Position numbers and translations under genes: made by a program
Part shown: one piece after another, positions 1-10,370 of the stretch
Position numbering within the stretch: the stretch's first letter is position 1
Layout of the letters: each line of letters begins with the position of its first letter
The notes under the pieces: model-generated
Databases searched by the model: none
Told to the model about the DNA's origin: nothing
Seen by the model: the letters and a program-made list of their open reading frames with translations, nothing else
Assembly (NCBI RefSeq): GCF_014649795.1
Contig: NZ_BMTS01000001.1
Coordinates: 62,001 to 126,000, forward strand
DNA length: 64,000 nucleotides
Source of the DNA: Streptomyces melanogenes
GTDB taxonomy: Bacteria; Actinomycetota; Actinomycetes; Streptomycetales; Streptomycetaceae
Direction of reading: 5' to 3'

Positions 1-834
1 GCCTGGCTGCTCGCCGTCGCCTCCACCGGCCTCGCCCTCTGCTCGGCGGCCGCCCTCGGACTGCTCGCCCTCGCGGGCGCCCTGCGGCTCCCGTTCGTCG
101 CCGCCCTCGGCCATCTGGTGAGCCCGCTCGACGAGGTGCCCGGCGCGCTCGCCCTGCCCGCCGCCTGCGCGGCCACCGCCCTGCTCGCCCTCTGCGGCCT
201 CGCCCTGATCCGCACCGCCCGCCGCCAGCTCGGCGAGGTGCGCGCCGCCCGCCGTAGCCTCGCGCCCGCCACCGGTGAGCTCGCGGTGGTGCGCGACCCC
301 TCCCCGTACGCCTACGCGCTGCCCGGCCGCCCCGACCGCATCGTCGTCACCACCGGCATGCTCCGCGCCCTCGAACCGGCCGAGCGTGAAGCCCTGTTCG
401 CCCACGAGCGCGCCCATCTGCGCGGCCGCCACCACCTCTTCCTCGCGGCGGCCGAACTCGCCGCCCATCTGCACCCCTCGCTCCGCTCGCTGCGCGCCCC
501 GCTCGAATACGCCCTGGAGCGCTGCGCCGACGAGGCCGCCGCCCGGGCCGTGGGCGACCGCCGGCTCGCCGCCCGCGCCATCGGCCGGGCCGCCCTCGCC
601 GGCCGTGCGGGCGCCCCGGCGGTGCCGCGCGCGGCTCTCGCCGTTGCGGCGGGACCCGTGCCGCGCAGGGTCGCCGCGCTCCTGGACCGCCGCCCAGCCG
701 CCCCGTTCCGCTCGCGCGGCGCCCGGCTGGTGGCGGCCGCGCTGCTCGCCTGCCTCTGCGCCTCCGCCGTCTCGGCGGTCGAGGCCGCCGCCGATCTGCA
801 CGGCGGCATCGAGACGGCCCAGGGCGAGGACTGA
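1..834 (+). CDS. M56-family (BlaR1/MecR1-like) membrane metallopeptidase, 5'-truncated by window edge
   Basis: The reading frame is already open at base 1, so the N-terminus lies outside the window; the first internal ATG (118) is not the true start. The visible part begins with hydrophobic helices (bases 1-230), then carries the zinc-protease motif HERAH at bases 403-417, followed by an E-rich helix (LEYALERCADEAAA) that supplies the third zinc ligand in this family, and one more hydrophobic segment near the C-terminus (about bases 715-775). M56 enzymes are membrane-embedded and often respond to cell-wall stress together with a BlaI/MecI repressor. The repressor, if present, would be upstream and cannot be seen. 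Family assignment is firm; the substrate is unknown. Confidence 0.85.
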   Translation, partial: AWLLAVASTGLALCSAAALGLLALAGALRLPFVAALGHLVSPLDEVPGALALPAACAATALLALCGLALIRTARRQLGEVRAARRSLAPATGELAVVRDPSPYAYALPGRPDRIVVTTGMLRALEPAEREALFAHERAHLRGRHHLFLAAAELAAHLHPSLRSLRAPLEYALERCADEAAARAVGDRRLAARAIGRAALAGRAGAPAVPRAALAVAAGPVPRRVAALLDRRPAAPFRSRGARLVAAALLACLCASAVSAVEAAADLHGGIETAQGED

Positions 835-964
835 CCTTTCCGAGTAGGCGGGGCACCCCAACGGCCCAGCAACGCTGAGGCCCGGCGCCCGCCGCACCGG
901 AGAGTGGATCCCGTACGCCCGTGACGGCGTGCCACGTCACGAACGGCCAGCGCGGGAGGCAGCC

Positions 965-1534
965 ATGACATGCATCAACCGACGGGACCTGGGACTCCTC
1001 GTCCTGCGGGTGGGCACCGGCGCCGTCCTCGCGGCGCACGGCACCCAGAAGCTCTTCGGCTGGTTCGGCGGCGGCGGGATCGAGGCCACGGCCGCCGGGA
1101 TGGAGCACATGGGCTTCCGCCCGGGCAAGCAGAGCGCGGTGGCCGCCGGGCTCGGCGAGGCGGGCGGGGGCGCGCTCCTGGCCCTGGGCCTGGCCACCCC
1201 GGCCGCCGGGGCCGCGGCGGCCGGAGCCATGGCGGGCGCGGTCGCCGTGCACGCCCCCGCCGGGTTCTTCGCCCAGGGCGGCGGCTTCGAGTACCCGGCG
1301 TTCCTCGGCTTCACGGCCGCCGCGATCGGCGTCGCCGGAGCCGGGCGCTACTCCCTCGACCACGCCTCCGGCCACGTCCTGGACCGGCCGTGGACGGTCG
1401 CCCTGGCGTTCCTCGGCAGCGCGGCGGCGGCCGCCCTGGTCGTCGGCCGACGCGCGCAGGACCAGGGCGACGGCGACCCCGAGGCCGAGCGGGCGGAGGC
1501 CGACGCGTCACCGGAGGCCGGGACGTCCGCGTGA
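965..1534 (+). CDS. DoxX family membrane protein
   Basis: A 189-aa protein. An upstream in-frame ATG exists at 929, but the start at 965 has GGGAGG about 7 bases before it and gives the usual DoxX N-terminus (a helix with [23 protein letters not shown]). Four hydrophobic segments are visible, with the [10 protein letters not shown] turn typical of the family after the first. The last about 25 residues are charged and acidic. DoxX proteins are small integral membrane proteins linked in some actinobacteria to thiol/oxidative-stress complexes; the role here is not shown by context. The gene stands alone between an M56 peptidase gene and panD. Confidence 0.85.
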   Translation: MTCINRRDLGLLVLRVGTGAVLAAHGTQKLFGWFGGGGIEATAAGMEHMGFRPGKQSAVAAGLGEAGGGALLALGLATPAAGAAAAGAMAGAVAVHAPAGFFAQGGGFEYPAFLGFTAAAIGVAGAGRYSLDHASGHVLDRPWTVALAFLGSAAAAALVVGRRAQDQGDGDPEAERAEADASPEAGTSA

Positions 1535-1691
1535 CCCACGGCCCACGGCGGAGCCGGGCATTCAACTCGCGCGGCCGTTGAGATCGAGACGCAGGCCACA
1601 GGCCCGGGCGGCGGACCAGGGCCGTACGCTGTCGTCGACGGCGCGTACCCCGACCGGGGGCGCGACCCTTTGTACGGCAGGGAGTGACGCA

Positions 1692-2150
1692 GTGCTGCGC
1701 ACCATGTTCAAGTCCAAGATCCACCGAGCCACCGTGACCCAGGCCGACCTCCACTACGTGGGGTCCGTGACGGTCGACGCCGAGCTGATGGAAGCCGCCG
1801 ATCTGCTGCCCGGCGAGCTCGTCCACATCGTCGACATCGACAACGGCGCCCGCCTGGAGACCTACGTCATCGAGGGCGAGCGGGGCTCCGGCGTCATCGG
1901 CATCAACGGCGCCGCCGCCCACCTCGTCCACCCCGGCGACCTGGTGATCCTCATCAGCTACGCCCAGGTCGACGACGCCGAGGCGCGCACCCTGCGCCCC
2001 AGCGTCGTCCACGTCGACGCGGAGAACCGCATCGTCGAACTCGGCGCGGACGCCTCCGCCCCGGTGCCCGGCACCGACCAGCGCCGCGGCCCGCACGCCG
2101 TCGCCTCCGTCCCCGCCCCTTCCAGCCCCGTCGCCGTTCCCCAGCACTGA
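1692..2150 (+). CDS. panD: Aspartate 1-decarboxylase (PanD)
   Basis: A 152-aa pyruvoyl-dependent enzyme that decarboxylates L-aspartate to beta-alanine for pantothenate and CoA. The GTG start at 1692 is supported by AGGGAG just upstream and by register: it places the self-cleavage pair at Gly24-Ser25 (HYVGSVTVD), exactly where PanD is processed to the pyruvoyl enzyme. Lys9, Tyr22 and the later GING-type loop (residues 72-76, IGINGAAA) are also in place. The C-terminal about 30 residues are a proline-rich extension beyond the usual about 125 residues. The next gene starts 14 bp downstream with its own GGGAG site, so the two are probably cotranscribed. Confidence 0.96.
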   Translation: MLRTMFKSKIHRATVTQADLHYVGSVTVDAELMEAADLLPGELVHIVDIDNGARLETYVIEGERGSGVIGINGAAAHLVHPGDLVILISYAQVDDAEARTLRPSVVHVDAENRIVELGADASAPVPGTDQRRGPHAVASVPAPSSPVAVPQH

Positions 2151-2164
2151 TCCGGGAGAAACGT

Positions 2165-2794
2165 ATGCTCGCGCTGCTCCACACCTCGATGGTGCACGTG
2201 CCGGTCTTCAATGCCCTGCGCGACGAGAACCACCCCGGCCTCGAACTGCGCCACCTGGTGTACGAGGAACTGCTCGGCCGCGCCCGCGGGCTCGGCCCCG
2301 CCGCTGCCGCCGAGGCCACCAAGACGGTCATCTCCGAGATCACCGAGGAGGGCGCGACGGCGGTGCTCTGCACCTGCTCGACGATCGGCGCCGTCGCGGA
2401 GGCCGTCGGGGCCGAACTCGGCGTGCCCGTGCTGCGGGTGGACCGCCCGATGGCCGCTGCGGCGGTCGCGTACGGCTCCCGGATCACGGTCCTCGCCGCC
2501 CTGGAGTCCACCCTGCGCCCGACCTCGGAGCTGCTCCACGAGGAGGCGGACGCTGCGGGCCGCGAGGTCGAGCTGCGGCCGGTCCTGGTGCCCGACGCCT
2601 GGCGCCGCTTCGAGAAGGGCGACCTGGAGGGCTACGCGTGGGCGGTGGCCGAGGCCATCGAGGAGGTCGAGGACGCGGACGTCATCGTCCTGGCCCAGGC
2701 CTCCATGACACCCGGAGCGCAGCTCGTCCCGTCGAAGATCCCGGTGCTCTCCAGCCCGCGCCTGGGCCTGGAGGCGGCGGCGAAGCTGGTGTGA
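2165..2794 (+). CDS. Aspartate/glutamate racemase-family protein
   Basis: A 209-aa protein with RBS CGGGAGAAA before ATG 2165. It has the Asp/Glu racemase superfamily pattern: a first-domain Cys in the loop VLCTCSTIG (about residues 78-86), a second-domain segment VIVLAQASMTPGA (about 174-186) where the usual second catalytic Cys is replaced by Ala/Ser, and alternating alpha/beta structure. The single catalytic Cys suggests it is not a simple two-base racemase. It probably shares a transcript with panD, which uses aspartate, but a functional link is only an inference. It ends in a shared convergent terminator with gnd. Confidence 0.75.
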   Translation: MLALLHTSMVHVPVFNALRDENHPGLELRHLVYEELLGRARGLGPAAAAEATKTVISEITEEGATAVLCTCSTIGAVAEAVGAELGVPVLRVDRPMAAAAVAYGSRITVLAALESTLRPTSELLHEEADAAGREVELRPVLVPDAWRRFEKGDLEGYAWAVAEAIEEVEDADVIVLAQASMTPGAQLVPSKIPVLSSPRLGLEAAAKLV

Positions 2795-2798
2795 ACGC

Positions 2799-2832
2799 GC
2801 GCGGTCCGGGGTAGCCCGCCCCCGGACCGCGC
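2799..2832. terminator. Bidirectional hairpin between racemase-like gene and gnd
   Basis: A perfect 13-bp stem (2799-2811 with 2820-2832) and an 8-base loop lie between two convergent stop codons (2794 and 2840). There is no U-tract, as is common for actinobacterial terminators. Confidence 0.8.
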
Positions 2833-2839
2833 TCCTCGC

Positions 2840-4282
2840 TCAGCCCGCCTCGACCTCCGTGCGGTCCCCGCCCCACAGCGTGTGGAACGAGCCCTCGCGG
2901 TCCACCCGGCGATAGGTGTGCGCCCCGAAGAAGTCCCGCTGCCCCTGGGTGAGCGCCGCCGGCAGCCGCTCGGCCCGCAGCGCGTCGTAGTACGCGAGCG
3001 CCGCCGAGAAGCCCGGCACCGGCACGCCCTGGCGGGTCGCCGCCACGACCACCGCGCGCCAGTCCTCCTGCGCCGCCCCGATCTCCTCGCCGAACCGCTT
3101 GTCCGAGAGCAGGCTCACCAGCTCGGGCTCGGCGTCGTACGCGGCCCGGATCCGGTCCAGGAACGCCGCCCGGATGATGCACCCGGCCCGCCAGATCGCG
3201 GCCACCGAGCCAAGGTCCACGCCCCACTCGTACTGCTCGCTGCCCGCCCGGATCTGGTGGAAGCCCTGGGTGTACGACACGATCTTCGACGCGTACAGCG
3301 CCTGCTCCACCTGGGCGGCGAACGCCTCGGCCGCCTTCTCGTCGAGCGGCTCGGGCACGGGGCCCGCGAGCGCGCCGGACGCCTCGCGCAGGTCGGCGTG
3401 GCCGGAGAGGGAGCGCGCGAACACCGCCTCGGCGATGCCGGAGACCGGCACCCCCAGGTCGAGGGCGATCTGCACGGTCCAGCGGCCCGTGCCCTTCTGC
3501 TCGGCCCGGTCCTGCACGACGTCGACGAACGGCTTCCCGGTCGCCGCGTCCTCGTGGGCGAGCACCTCCGCCGTGATCTCGATCAGATACGAGTCGAGGC
3601 GGCCCGTGTTCCAGCCCCGGAACGTCTCCGCGATCTTGGCGGGGGAGTACCCGGCGACCGTGCGCAGCAGGTGGTAGGCCTCGGCGATCAGCTGCATGTC
3701 GGCGTACTCGATGCCGTTGTGCACCATCTTCACGAAGTGACCGGCCCCGTCCGGGCCGACGTGCGTCACGCACGGGGTGCCGTCCGGCGCCTTCGCCGCG
3801 ATCTTCTCAAGGAGCGGGCCCAGCGACTCGTACGACTCGGCCGAGCCGCCCGGCATGATGCTCGGGCCGTGCAGCGCGCCCTCCTCGCCGCCCGAGACGC
3901 CCGCGCCCACGAAGTGGATGCCGCGCTCGCGCAGCTCGCGCTCGCGCCGCCGGGTGTCCTCGAAGTGGGCGTTGCCGCCGTCGATGATGACGTCGCCCTC
4001 TTCGAGCAGCGGCGCGAACTCCTCGATCACCGCGTCCGTCGGCTCGCCCGCCTTCACCATGACGACCAGCCTGCGCGGCCGCTCAAGGGCGGCTACGAAC
4101 TCCTCGGGCGTCTCGGCGGGCACGAACCGCCCCTCCTCGCCGAACTCCTCGACCAGCGCCCGGGTCTTGGCCGCCGTCCGGTTGTGCACCGCCACCGTGA
4201 GGCCGTTGCGAGCGAAGTTGCGGGCGAGGTTGCGCCCCATGACGGCGAGTCCGGTCACGCCGATCTGGGCTGTTCCACTCAT
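2840..4282 (-). CDS. gnd: 6-phosphogluconate dehydrogenase, decarboxylating (NADP+)
   Basis: A full-length 480-aa enzyme of the oxidative pentose phosphate pathway (6-phosphogluconate to ribulose-5-phosphate, CO2 and NADPH). Visible features are the N-terminal nucleotide-binding loop GLAVMGRNLARN (about residues 11-22) with NRT after strand 2, typical of NADP preference; the substrate segment VSGGEEGALHGPSIMPGG (about 129-146); and the catalytic Lys/His/Asn stretch VKMVHNGIEYADMQ (about 184-197). The C-terminal all-helical dimerisation domain carries RAGCIIRA and YDALRAERLPAALTQGQRDFFGAHTYRR-type motifs. The gene is monocistronic, convergent with the upstream racemase gene and divergent from the Rpf-like gene. 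Confidence 0.97.
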   Translation of the reverse strand: MSGTAQIGVTGLAVMGRNLARNFARNGLTVAVHNRTAAKTRALVEEFGEEGRFVPAETPEEFVAALERPRRLVVMVKAGEPTDAVIEEFAPLLEEGDVIIDGGNAHFEDTRRRERELRERGIHFVGAGVSGGEEGALHGPSIMPGGSAESYESLGPLLEKIAAKAPDGTPCVTHVGPDGAGHFVKMVHNGIEYADMQLIAEAYHLLRTVAGYSPAKIAETFRGWNTGRLDSYLIEITAEVLAHEDAATGKPFVDVVQDRAEQKGTGRWTVQIALDLGVPVSGIAEAVFARSLSGHADLREASGALAGPVPEPLDEKAAEAFAAQVEQALYASKIVSYTQGFHQIRAGSEQYEWGVDLGSVAAIWRAGCIIRAAFLDRIRAAYDAEPELVSLLSDKRFGEEIGAAQEDWRAVVVAATRQGVPVPGFSAALAYYDALRAERLPAALTQGQRDFFGAHTYRRVDREGSFHTLWGGDRTEVEAG

Positions 4283-4413
4283 GGCTGTGCTCCTGAATCA
4301 TCGGGTGCGCTGCTCGATCAACCCTACGGAAGACTCCAAGCCGCGCGACTCGGCCGGCATTCCCCTCGAAGCGTGGGTACGCACTCTTGTCACGGTCCGT
4401 TCAGAGCCCCTAG

Positions 4414-6545
<2,132 letters not shown>

Positions 6546-6854
6546 GCATCCACGATCTCTCGCGAATCGCCTTCCGTCGTCGTCCTTGAGACCGCATTGA
6601 CACGTACTGCCATAGGAGTAGGCGCCTACTCCAGAAGTCGTCCATACATCGGACATTCGGTACAACTGCTGGTGAGGGTGGGTGTGTTTGGATCATTTCG
6701 GCCAGATGACCCCCTAGGGATGTCCGGTAGTAGTCGTACGTAAGTTCGATCGAAAATCTGTAAGAATCACGGCCATCCTGGCGCGGACACGCCAGGTCTT
6801 TCCGTGGGCGGCGCCTGCGGACGCAAACAAAGCGGACGGGAACAAAGGGGACGC
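6546..6854. other. Divergent intergenic region (309 bp) with several palindromes
   Basis: This gap separates the divergent EamA and FhuF-like genes, so it must hold both promoters. It contains an 18-bp perfect palindrome (6615-6632), the 10-bp palindrome TTCGATCGAA (6745-6754), and a 7-bp inverted repeat CCTGGCG/CGCCAGG with a 6-base loop (6777-6796). It is less GC-rich than its surroundings. No iron-box (DmdR/IdeR) match was seen. Confidence 0.6.
6615..6632. promoter_or_regulatory. 18-bp perfect palindrome, candidate operator
   Basis: GGAGTAGGCGCCTACTCC is self-complementary over its full length. It lies 70 bp upstream of the EamA start and about 220 bp upstream of the FhuF-like gene. The regulator is unknown; palindromes of this kind upstream of exporters are commonly repressor sites, but no TetR-type gene is adjacent. 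Confidence 0.45.
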
Positions 6855-7550
6855 GTGGTGGATCTGGCGGCGGTGGCGTCGGTGGGCGGGTTCTTCGCGC
6901 TGCGCACCGGACCGGCCGACGGCGCGCACCTTCCGCTGGCGCGGCTGTACGCGGGCGAGGGCGCGCCGCTCACGGCCCGGATCGACACCGTCGCGGCCGC
7001 CCTGCGCGCGCCCGAGCGCCGGACCGCCGCCTCCATCGCCCACCTGGGACTCGTCGCCCGGCTCTGGTCGATCGCCCTCGGGTCCGCCGTGCTCCACGGC
7101 GAGCTGCCCGACCTCGACCCGAAGGCCCTGTCCTGGGACGGCGGCCGCGGCGCCCCCGACGACCTGCTGCTCGACGCGGTCCGGCCGCTGCCCGGCACCG
7201 CCGAGCGGATCCGCGAGAGCGTCCAGTACGGCCACCTCGTCCCGCTCGCCGAGGCCTTCCGCCGCGACACCCCGGTCTCGCCCGGCCTGCTGTGGGGCAA
7301 CGCGGGCTCCGCGCTCGCCGGGGCCGTCCGCGAGCTGCACCGCTGGGCGCGGCGCGAGGGCCGCCCGGACGCCGCCCGGCGGGCCCTTGAGCTCGGCGCC
7401 GAGCTCTTCGCCCACCCCGACCTCGCGGGCACCGGCACCCTGCTCCCCGGCCCGGCCTTCCGGCGCCGCAGCTGCTGCCTCTACTACCGCTGCCCGGGCG
7501 CCGGCCTGTGCGGCGACTGCGCCTTCGATCGGCCACCCGTACGCGCCTGA
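6855..7550 (+). CDS. FhuF-type (2Fe-2S) protein, siderophore/ferric reductase-like
   Basis: A 231-aa protein from the GTG at 6855 (AAAGGGGA about 5-12 bases upstream); an upstream ATG at 6804 is possible but lacks a ribosome site. The decisive feature is the C-terminal pattern C-C-x10-C-x2-C (CCLYYRCPGAGLCGDC, about residues 208-223), the unusual 2Fe-2S motif of FhuF-type ferric-siderophore reductases. The remainder is Ala/Leu/Arg-rich and largely helical, as in this family. It would act in the cytosol to reduce or release siderophore-bound iron. No siderophore genes flank it, so the partner siderophore is unknown. Confidence 0.85.
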   Translation: MVDLAAVASVGGFFALRTGPADGAHLPLARLYAGEGAPLTARIDTVAAALRAPERRTAASIAHLGLVARLWSIALGSAVLHGELPDLDPKALSWDGGRGAPDDLLLDAVRPLPGTAERIRESVQYGHLVPLAEAFRRDTPVSPGLLWGNAGSALAGAVRELHRWARREGRPDAARRALELGAELFAHPDLAGTGTLLPGPAFRRRSCCLYYRCPGAGLCGDCAFDRPPVRA

Positions 7551-7667
7551 CCGGCGGCCGGAGGGCTCGCGGTTTGGTGTGCGGCGTCCTCGCTCCGTAC
7601 CATTCCGCTTTTGGGAACTTTCACGCGCGGGCGAGACCGCACGCATGACCGAGGAACGGCGACGGCG

Positions 7668-9194
7668 ATGACGGTGACAGAGGACATCCAGGACCAGGGG
7701 TACGGTCCCGGCATCGGCCAGGAGCCCGGCGAACCCGAGATCGAGTACGGCCCCGGCATCGACCCGGAGCGGCTCGCCGTCTGCCTCAGCGTGCTCGACG
7801 AGCTCGACACCATCGAGGTCGACCACCCGGACGCGATCGCCGTGCGCCGCGCCACCGCCGCCATCTACCGGACCGTGAAGCAGCGCCGCCGTCAGGAGCG
7901 CCGGGCCGCCAAGACCGCCCACGACCGGGCCGTCACCCATGCCACCGCCACCGGCTCCGCCGAGCGCATCGACGACGAGACCGAGGGCATCCTGCCGTCG
8001 TCCGCGACCCCCACCGGAGAGATCGCGGGGATACTCCAGCGCCCGCGCTCCTGCTACATCTGCAAGACGCGGTACGTCGAGGTCGACTACTTCTACCACC
8101 AGCTCTGCCAGAAGTGCGCCGCCGAGAACCGCATGCGCCGGGACGCCCGCACCGACCTGACCGGCAAGCGCGCGCTGCTCACCGGCGGCCGGGCGAAGAT
8201 CGGCATGTACATCGCGCTGCGGCTGCTGCGCGACGGCGCCCACACCACGATCACCACGCGCTTCCCCAAGGACGCCATCCGCCGGTTCAAGGCGATGGAG
8301 GACTCGGCGGACTGGATGCACCGCCTGGAGGTCGTCGGCATCGACCTGCGCGACCCGGCGCAGGCGGTCGCGCTCGCGGAGCAGACCGCCGAGCAGGGCC
8401 CGCTGGACATCCTGATCAACAACGCCACCCAGACCGTGCGCCGGCTGCCCTCCGCCTACGCCGCCCTGGTCGACGGCGAGGGCGCCCCGCTGCCCGCCGG
8501 CGAACTGCCCGCCCACCACGTCATCGGCGCCTTCAACTCCGGCGCGGTCGACGGGCTCGCCGCGCTGCCGCTCGGCACCTCCGGCCTCGACGCCCAGCGG
8601 GTCGCCGACCTCGCGCTGGTCGCGGGCAACGCCAGCATCGCCCGGCACCACGACGGCACCGCCATCGACGCGGGCGGGCTGCTCCCGGACGTCGTCGACA
8701 CCAACACCTGGGTCCAGTCCATCGACCAGATCTCCCCGGTCGAGCTGCTGGAAACCCAGCTGTGCAACTACACGGCGCCGTTCATCCTGATCAGCATGCT
8801 CCGCCCGGTGATGGCCGAGGCCGCCCGCAAGGCGCCCAACGGCCGTGCGTACGTGGTGAACGTCTCGGCGATGGAGGGCGTCTTCAGCCGCGGCTACAAG
8901 GGCGCCGGACACCCCAACACCAACGCCGCCAAGGCCGCCATGAACATGGTCACCCGGACCAGTGGCCAGGAGATGTTCGAGACCGACAAGATCCTGATGA
9001 CCTCCGTCGACACCGGCTGGATCACCGACGAGCGCCCGCACCACGACAAGCTGCGGCTCGCCGAGGAGGGCTTCCACGCCCCGCTCGACCTGGTCGACGG
9101 CGCCGCGCGCGTCTACGACCCGATCGTGCGCGGCGAGGCGGGCGAGGACCTGCACAGCGTCTTCCTGAAGGACTACGCGCCCGGGAACTGGTAG
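7668..9194 (+). CDS. SDR-family oxidoreductase-like protein with internal zinc-ribbon and no canonical active-site Tyr
   Basis: A 508-aa protein from ATG 7668 (a longer frame reaches 7611). The N-terminal about 120 residues are acidic then Lys/Arg-rich and helical. A treble-clef-like pair CYIC...CQKC (about residues 129-150) follows. The rest is a Rossmann SDR domain: cofactor loop TGGRAKIGMYIA (about 172-183), LDILINNATQ, and VVNVSAMEG containing the Ser. Where an SDR has YxxxK, this protein reads HPNTNAAKAAMN, so the position four before the Lys is Thr. It may bind NAD(P) without classical chemistry, or use another residue. Its stop overlaps the convergent HD gene by 22 bp. Confidence 0.8.
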   Translation: MTVTEDIQDQGYGPGIGQEPGEPEIEYGPGIDPERLAVCLSVLDELDTIEVDHPDAIAVRRATAAIYRTVKQRRRQERRAAKTAHDRAVTHATATGSAERIDDETEGILPSSATPTGEIAGILQRPRSCYICKTRYVEVDYFYHQLCQKCAAENRMRRDARTDLTGKRALLTGGRAKIGMYIALRLLRDGAHTTITTRFPKDAIRRFKAMEDSADWMHRLEVVGIDLRDPAQAVALAEQTAEQGPLDILINNATQTVRRLPSAYAALVDGEGAPLPAGELPAHHVIGAFNSGAVDGLAALPLGTSGLDAQRVADLALVAGNASIARHHDGTAIDAGGLLPDVVDTNTWVQSIDQISPVELLETQLCNYTAPFILISMLRPVMAEAARKAPNGRAYVVNVSAMEGVFSRGYKGAGHPNTNAAKAAMNMVTRTSGQEMFETDKILMTSVDTGWITDERPHHDKLRLAEEGFHAPLDLVDGAARVYDPIVRGEAGEDLHSVFLKDYAPGNW

Positions 9195-9832
9195 GCCCCA
9201 CCGGACACGCGAAAGTGGCCGGGCTCCCTCGGGGGAGTCCGGCCACCGGCGTGTCCGCCCGGGTCAGGCGTCGTACCGCCCCCGTGCCGCGCGGCCACCA
9301 GCTCCAGGACCGGCCGCCAGTCCTCCATCACACCCACGTCCAGGCCGACGACCTTCCCGGCGTCGTCGGCCTGGCGCAGGGTGAGCGCCGCCTCGGCCTC
9401 CGGGTCGAGCGCGAAGGCGTCCGCCTCCTCGGGCGTCATCACCCCGCCCTGCGCCCGCAGGGTCAGCTCGCTCTGCGGCGACAGCGTCCGGTCGGGCTCG
9501 ACCGCCGCGAGGTAGCGCTTGGCCGGAACGTGCAGCCGTACGAGCCGGGCGACCCGCGCCCCGAGCAGCGGGCGCACCGCGTCCGCCGCGCGGTCCGCGT
9601 GCCCGGCGTCGTCACCCGGACGGAGCAGATGCCCCAGATCGTGGACGAGCCCCGCGATCTGGAGCTCCTTGTCACTCGGATGGGTGCGCCGCAGCAGATG
9701 GGCGGTCTGCAGGGCGTGGTCGTGCAGATCGACCGGATCGCCGCTGCGGTCCGGTGTGTCCCAGGCGTCCCGGCAGGCGTGCAGCAGGTCCATCAGTTCC
9801 GCGACGGACCGAGGCCGGCTCGGCAGGTCCAT
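9173..9832 (-). CDS. HD-domain protein resembling PhnZ-type mixed-valent di-iron oxygenases
   Basis: A 219-aa protein. The HD metal ligands are all present: H39 in DHALQTA, H64-D65 and H68 in VHDLGH, H78 or H101, and D156/D157 in the late helix RQADDAGK. The segments LSPQSELTLRAQGG and LRQADDAGK are characteristic of the PhnZ/phosphonate-associated HD oxygenase group rather than of nucleotide phosphohydrolases. From memory of PhnZ, the substrate-gating Tyr and Glu that precede the first His are not evident here (residues 28-35 read DRSGDPVD), so the substrate probably differs. The last about 35 residues (Gly/Pro/Arg-rich) are encoded across a nested hairpin that probably terminates the convergent SDR gene. 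Confidence 0.78.
   Translation of the reverse strand: MDLPSRPRSVAELMDLLHACRDAWDTPDRSGDPVDLHDHALQTAHLLRRTHPSDKELQIAGLVHDLGHLLRPGDDAGHADRAADAVRPLLGARVARLVRLHVPAKRYLAAVEPDRTLSPQSELTLRAQGGVMTPEEADAFALDPEAEAALTLRQADDAGKVVGLDVGVMEDWRPVLELVAARHGGGTTPDPGGHAGGRTPPREPGHFRVSGGAYQFPGA
9202..9257. terminator. Nested double hairpin inside the HD gene's 3' end
   Basis: Two concentric stems: outer CGGACACGC (9202-9210) with GCGTGTCCG (9249-9257), and an inner 14-bp stem (9215-9228 with 9233-9246, one G-U pair). It lies just 3' of the SDR stop (9194), so it probably terminates that gene, while remaining inside the coding frame of the HD gene on the other strand. Confidence 0.65.
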
Positions 9833-10187
9833 GTGAACTCCTCCCCGGGTGGCGACCGACGCCGGTCAGCAGATCATGGCCGGATGAACGCCGTGATGAA
9901 CTCCGTGTTGAACGGGCGGCGAAGGAAAGTTGACGCAAAGGAAGTGGCCCCATCGAGCGGGGGTCCGCTCATTTGGTTACTCTGACCCCGACGGAAGCCA
10001 TCAAAGGATCCACCAGTCCTCGATGCCCGTTCCGGGACCGGCCTGCAACCTGGCCGTGCTTCCGACAGAGTGCCGGCGCCACCGCGTCAGAACTGCCCCT
10101 GCCCCCTGCCCCCTTGGGCGGCCGGCGACCGGGAAGAGACCGGAGTCGCCAGTACGCCCAGGGTTACGCGACACAGAGGAGTGCGCG
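9833..10187. other. Intergenic region (355 bp), divergent HD gene / small peptide gene
   Basis: This gap must carry the promoters of the HD gene (minus strand) and the 56-aa peptide gene (plus strand). A relatively AT-richer stretch at about 9900-9985 (GAAAGTTGACGCAAAGGAAG, then TTTGGTTACTC) is the likeliest promoter zone. No operator palindrome or RNA structure could be assigned with confidence, and open frames crossing it show no coding bias. Confidence 0.4.
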
Positions 10188-10358
10188 GTGACACCAGAGA
10201 TGACAGAACGCGAACAGCGGACACCGGAACGCGGCGACCGGCCGGGCCGGCCCGAAAAGCTCCGCAACCTCGAAGTCTGGGCCCGTTCGGCCCCGATCCG
10301 GCTGGCCGGGTACGAGGACGACCTGGCCGAGCCGCACATTCTGCCTGGCATTGACTGA
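10188..10358 (+). CDS. 56-aa orphan peptide, unknown function
   Basis: A small gene with an excellent ribosome site (GAGGAG, 6 bases before GTG 10188) and a strong terminator 12 bases after its TGA, so it looks like a genuine monocistronic unit. The N-terminal about 22 residues are highly charged (Glu/Arg-rich), followed by KLRNLEVWARSAPIR (about 25-39) and an acidic C-terminal tail LAGYEDDLAEPHILPGID. No Cys, no signal peptide and no membrane helix. I do not recognise the family. The shape (charged leader, compact tail ending in Pro-Gly-Ile-Asp) could suit a small regulatory protein or a precursor-like peptide, but no modification enzyme is adjacent, so no function is assigned. Confidence 0.7.
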   Translation: MTPEMTEREQRTPERGDRPGRPEKLRNLEVWARSAPIRLAGYEDDLAEPHILPGID

Positions 10359-10370
10359 GCGGGTCCGTGT

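Noticed and set aside
6546..6854. Iron-regulator (DmdR/IdeR) box before the FhuF-like gene
   Set aside because: No match to the TTAGGTTAGGCTCACCTAA-type consensus was found by eye.
10188..10358. Lanthipeptide, lasso or mycofactocin precursor identity for the 56-aa peptide
   Set aside because: No Cys/Ser-Thr core, lasso leader motif or C-terminal signature of those classes, and no modification enzyme nearby.
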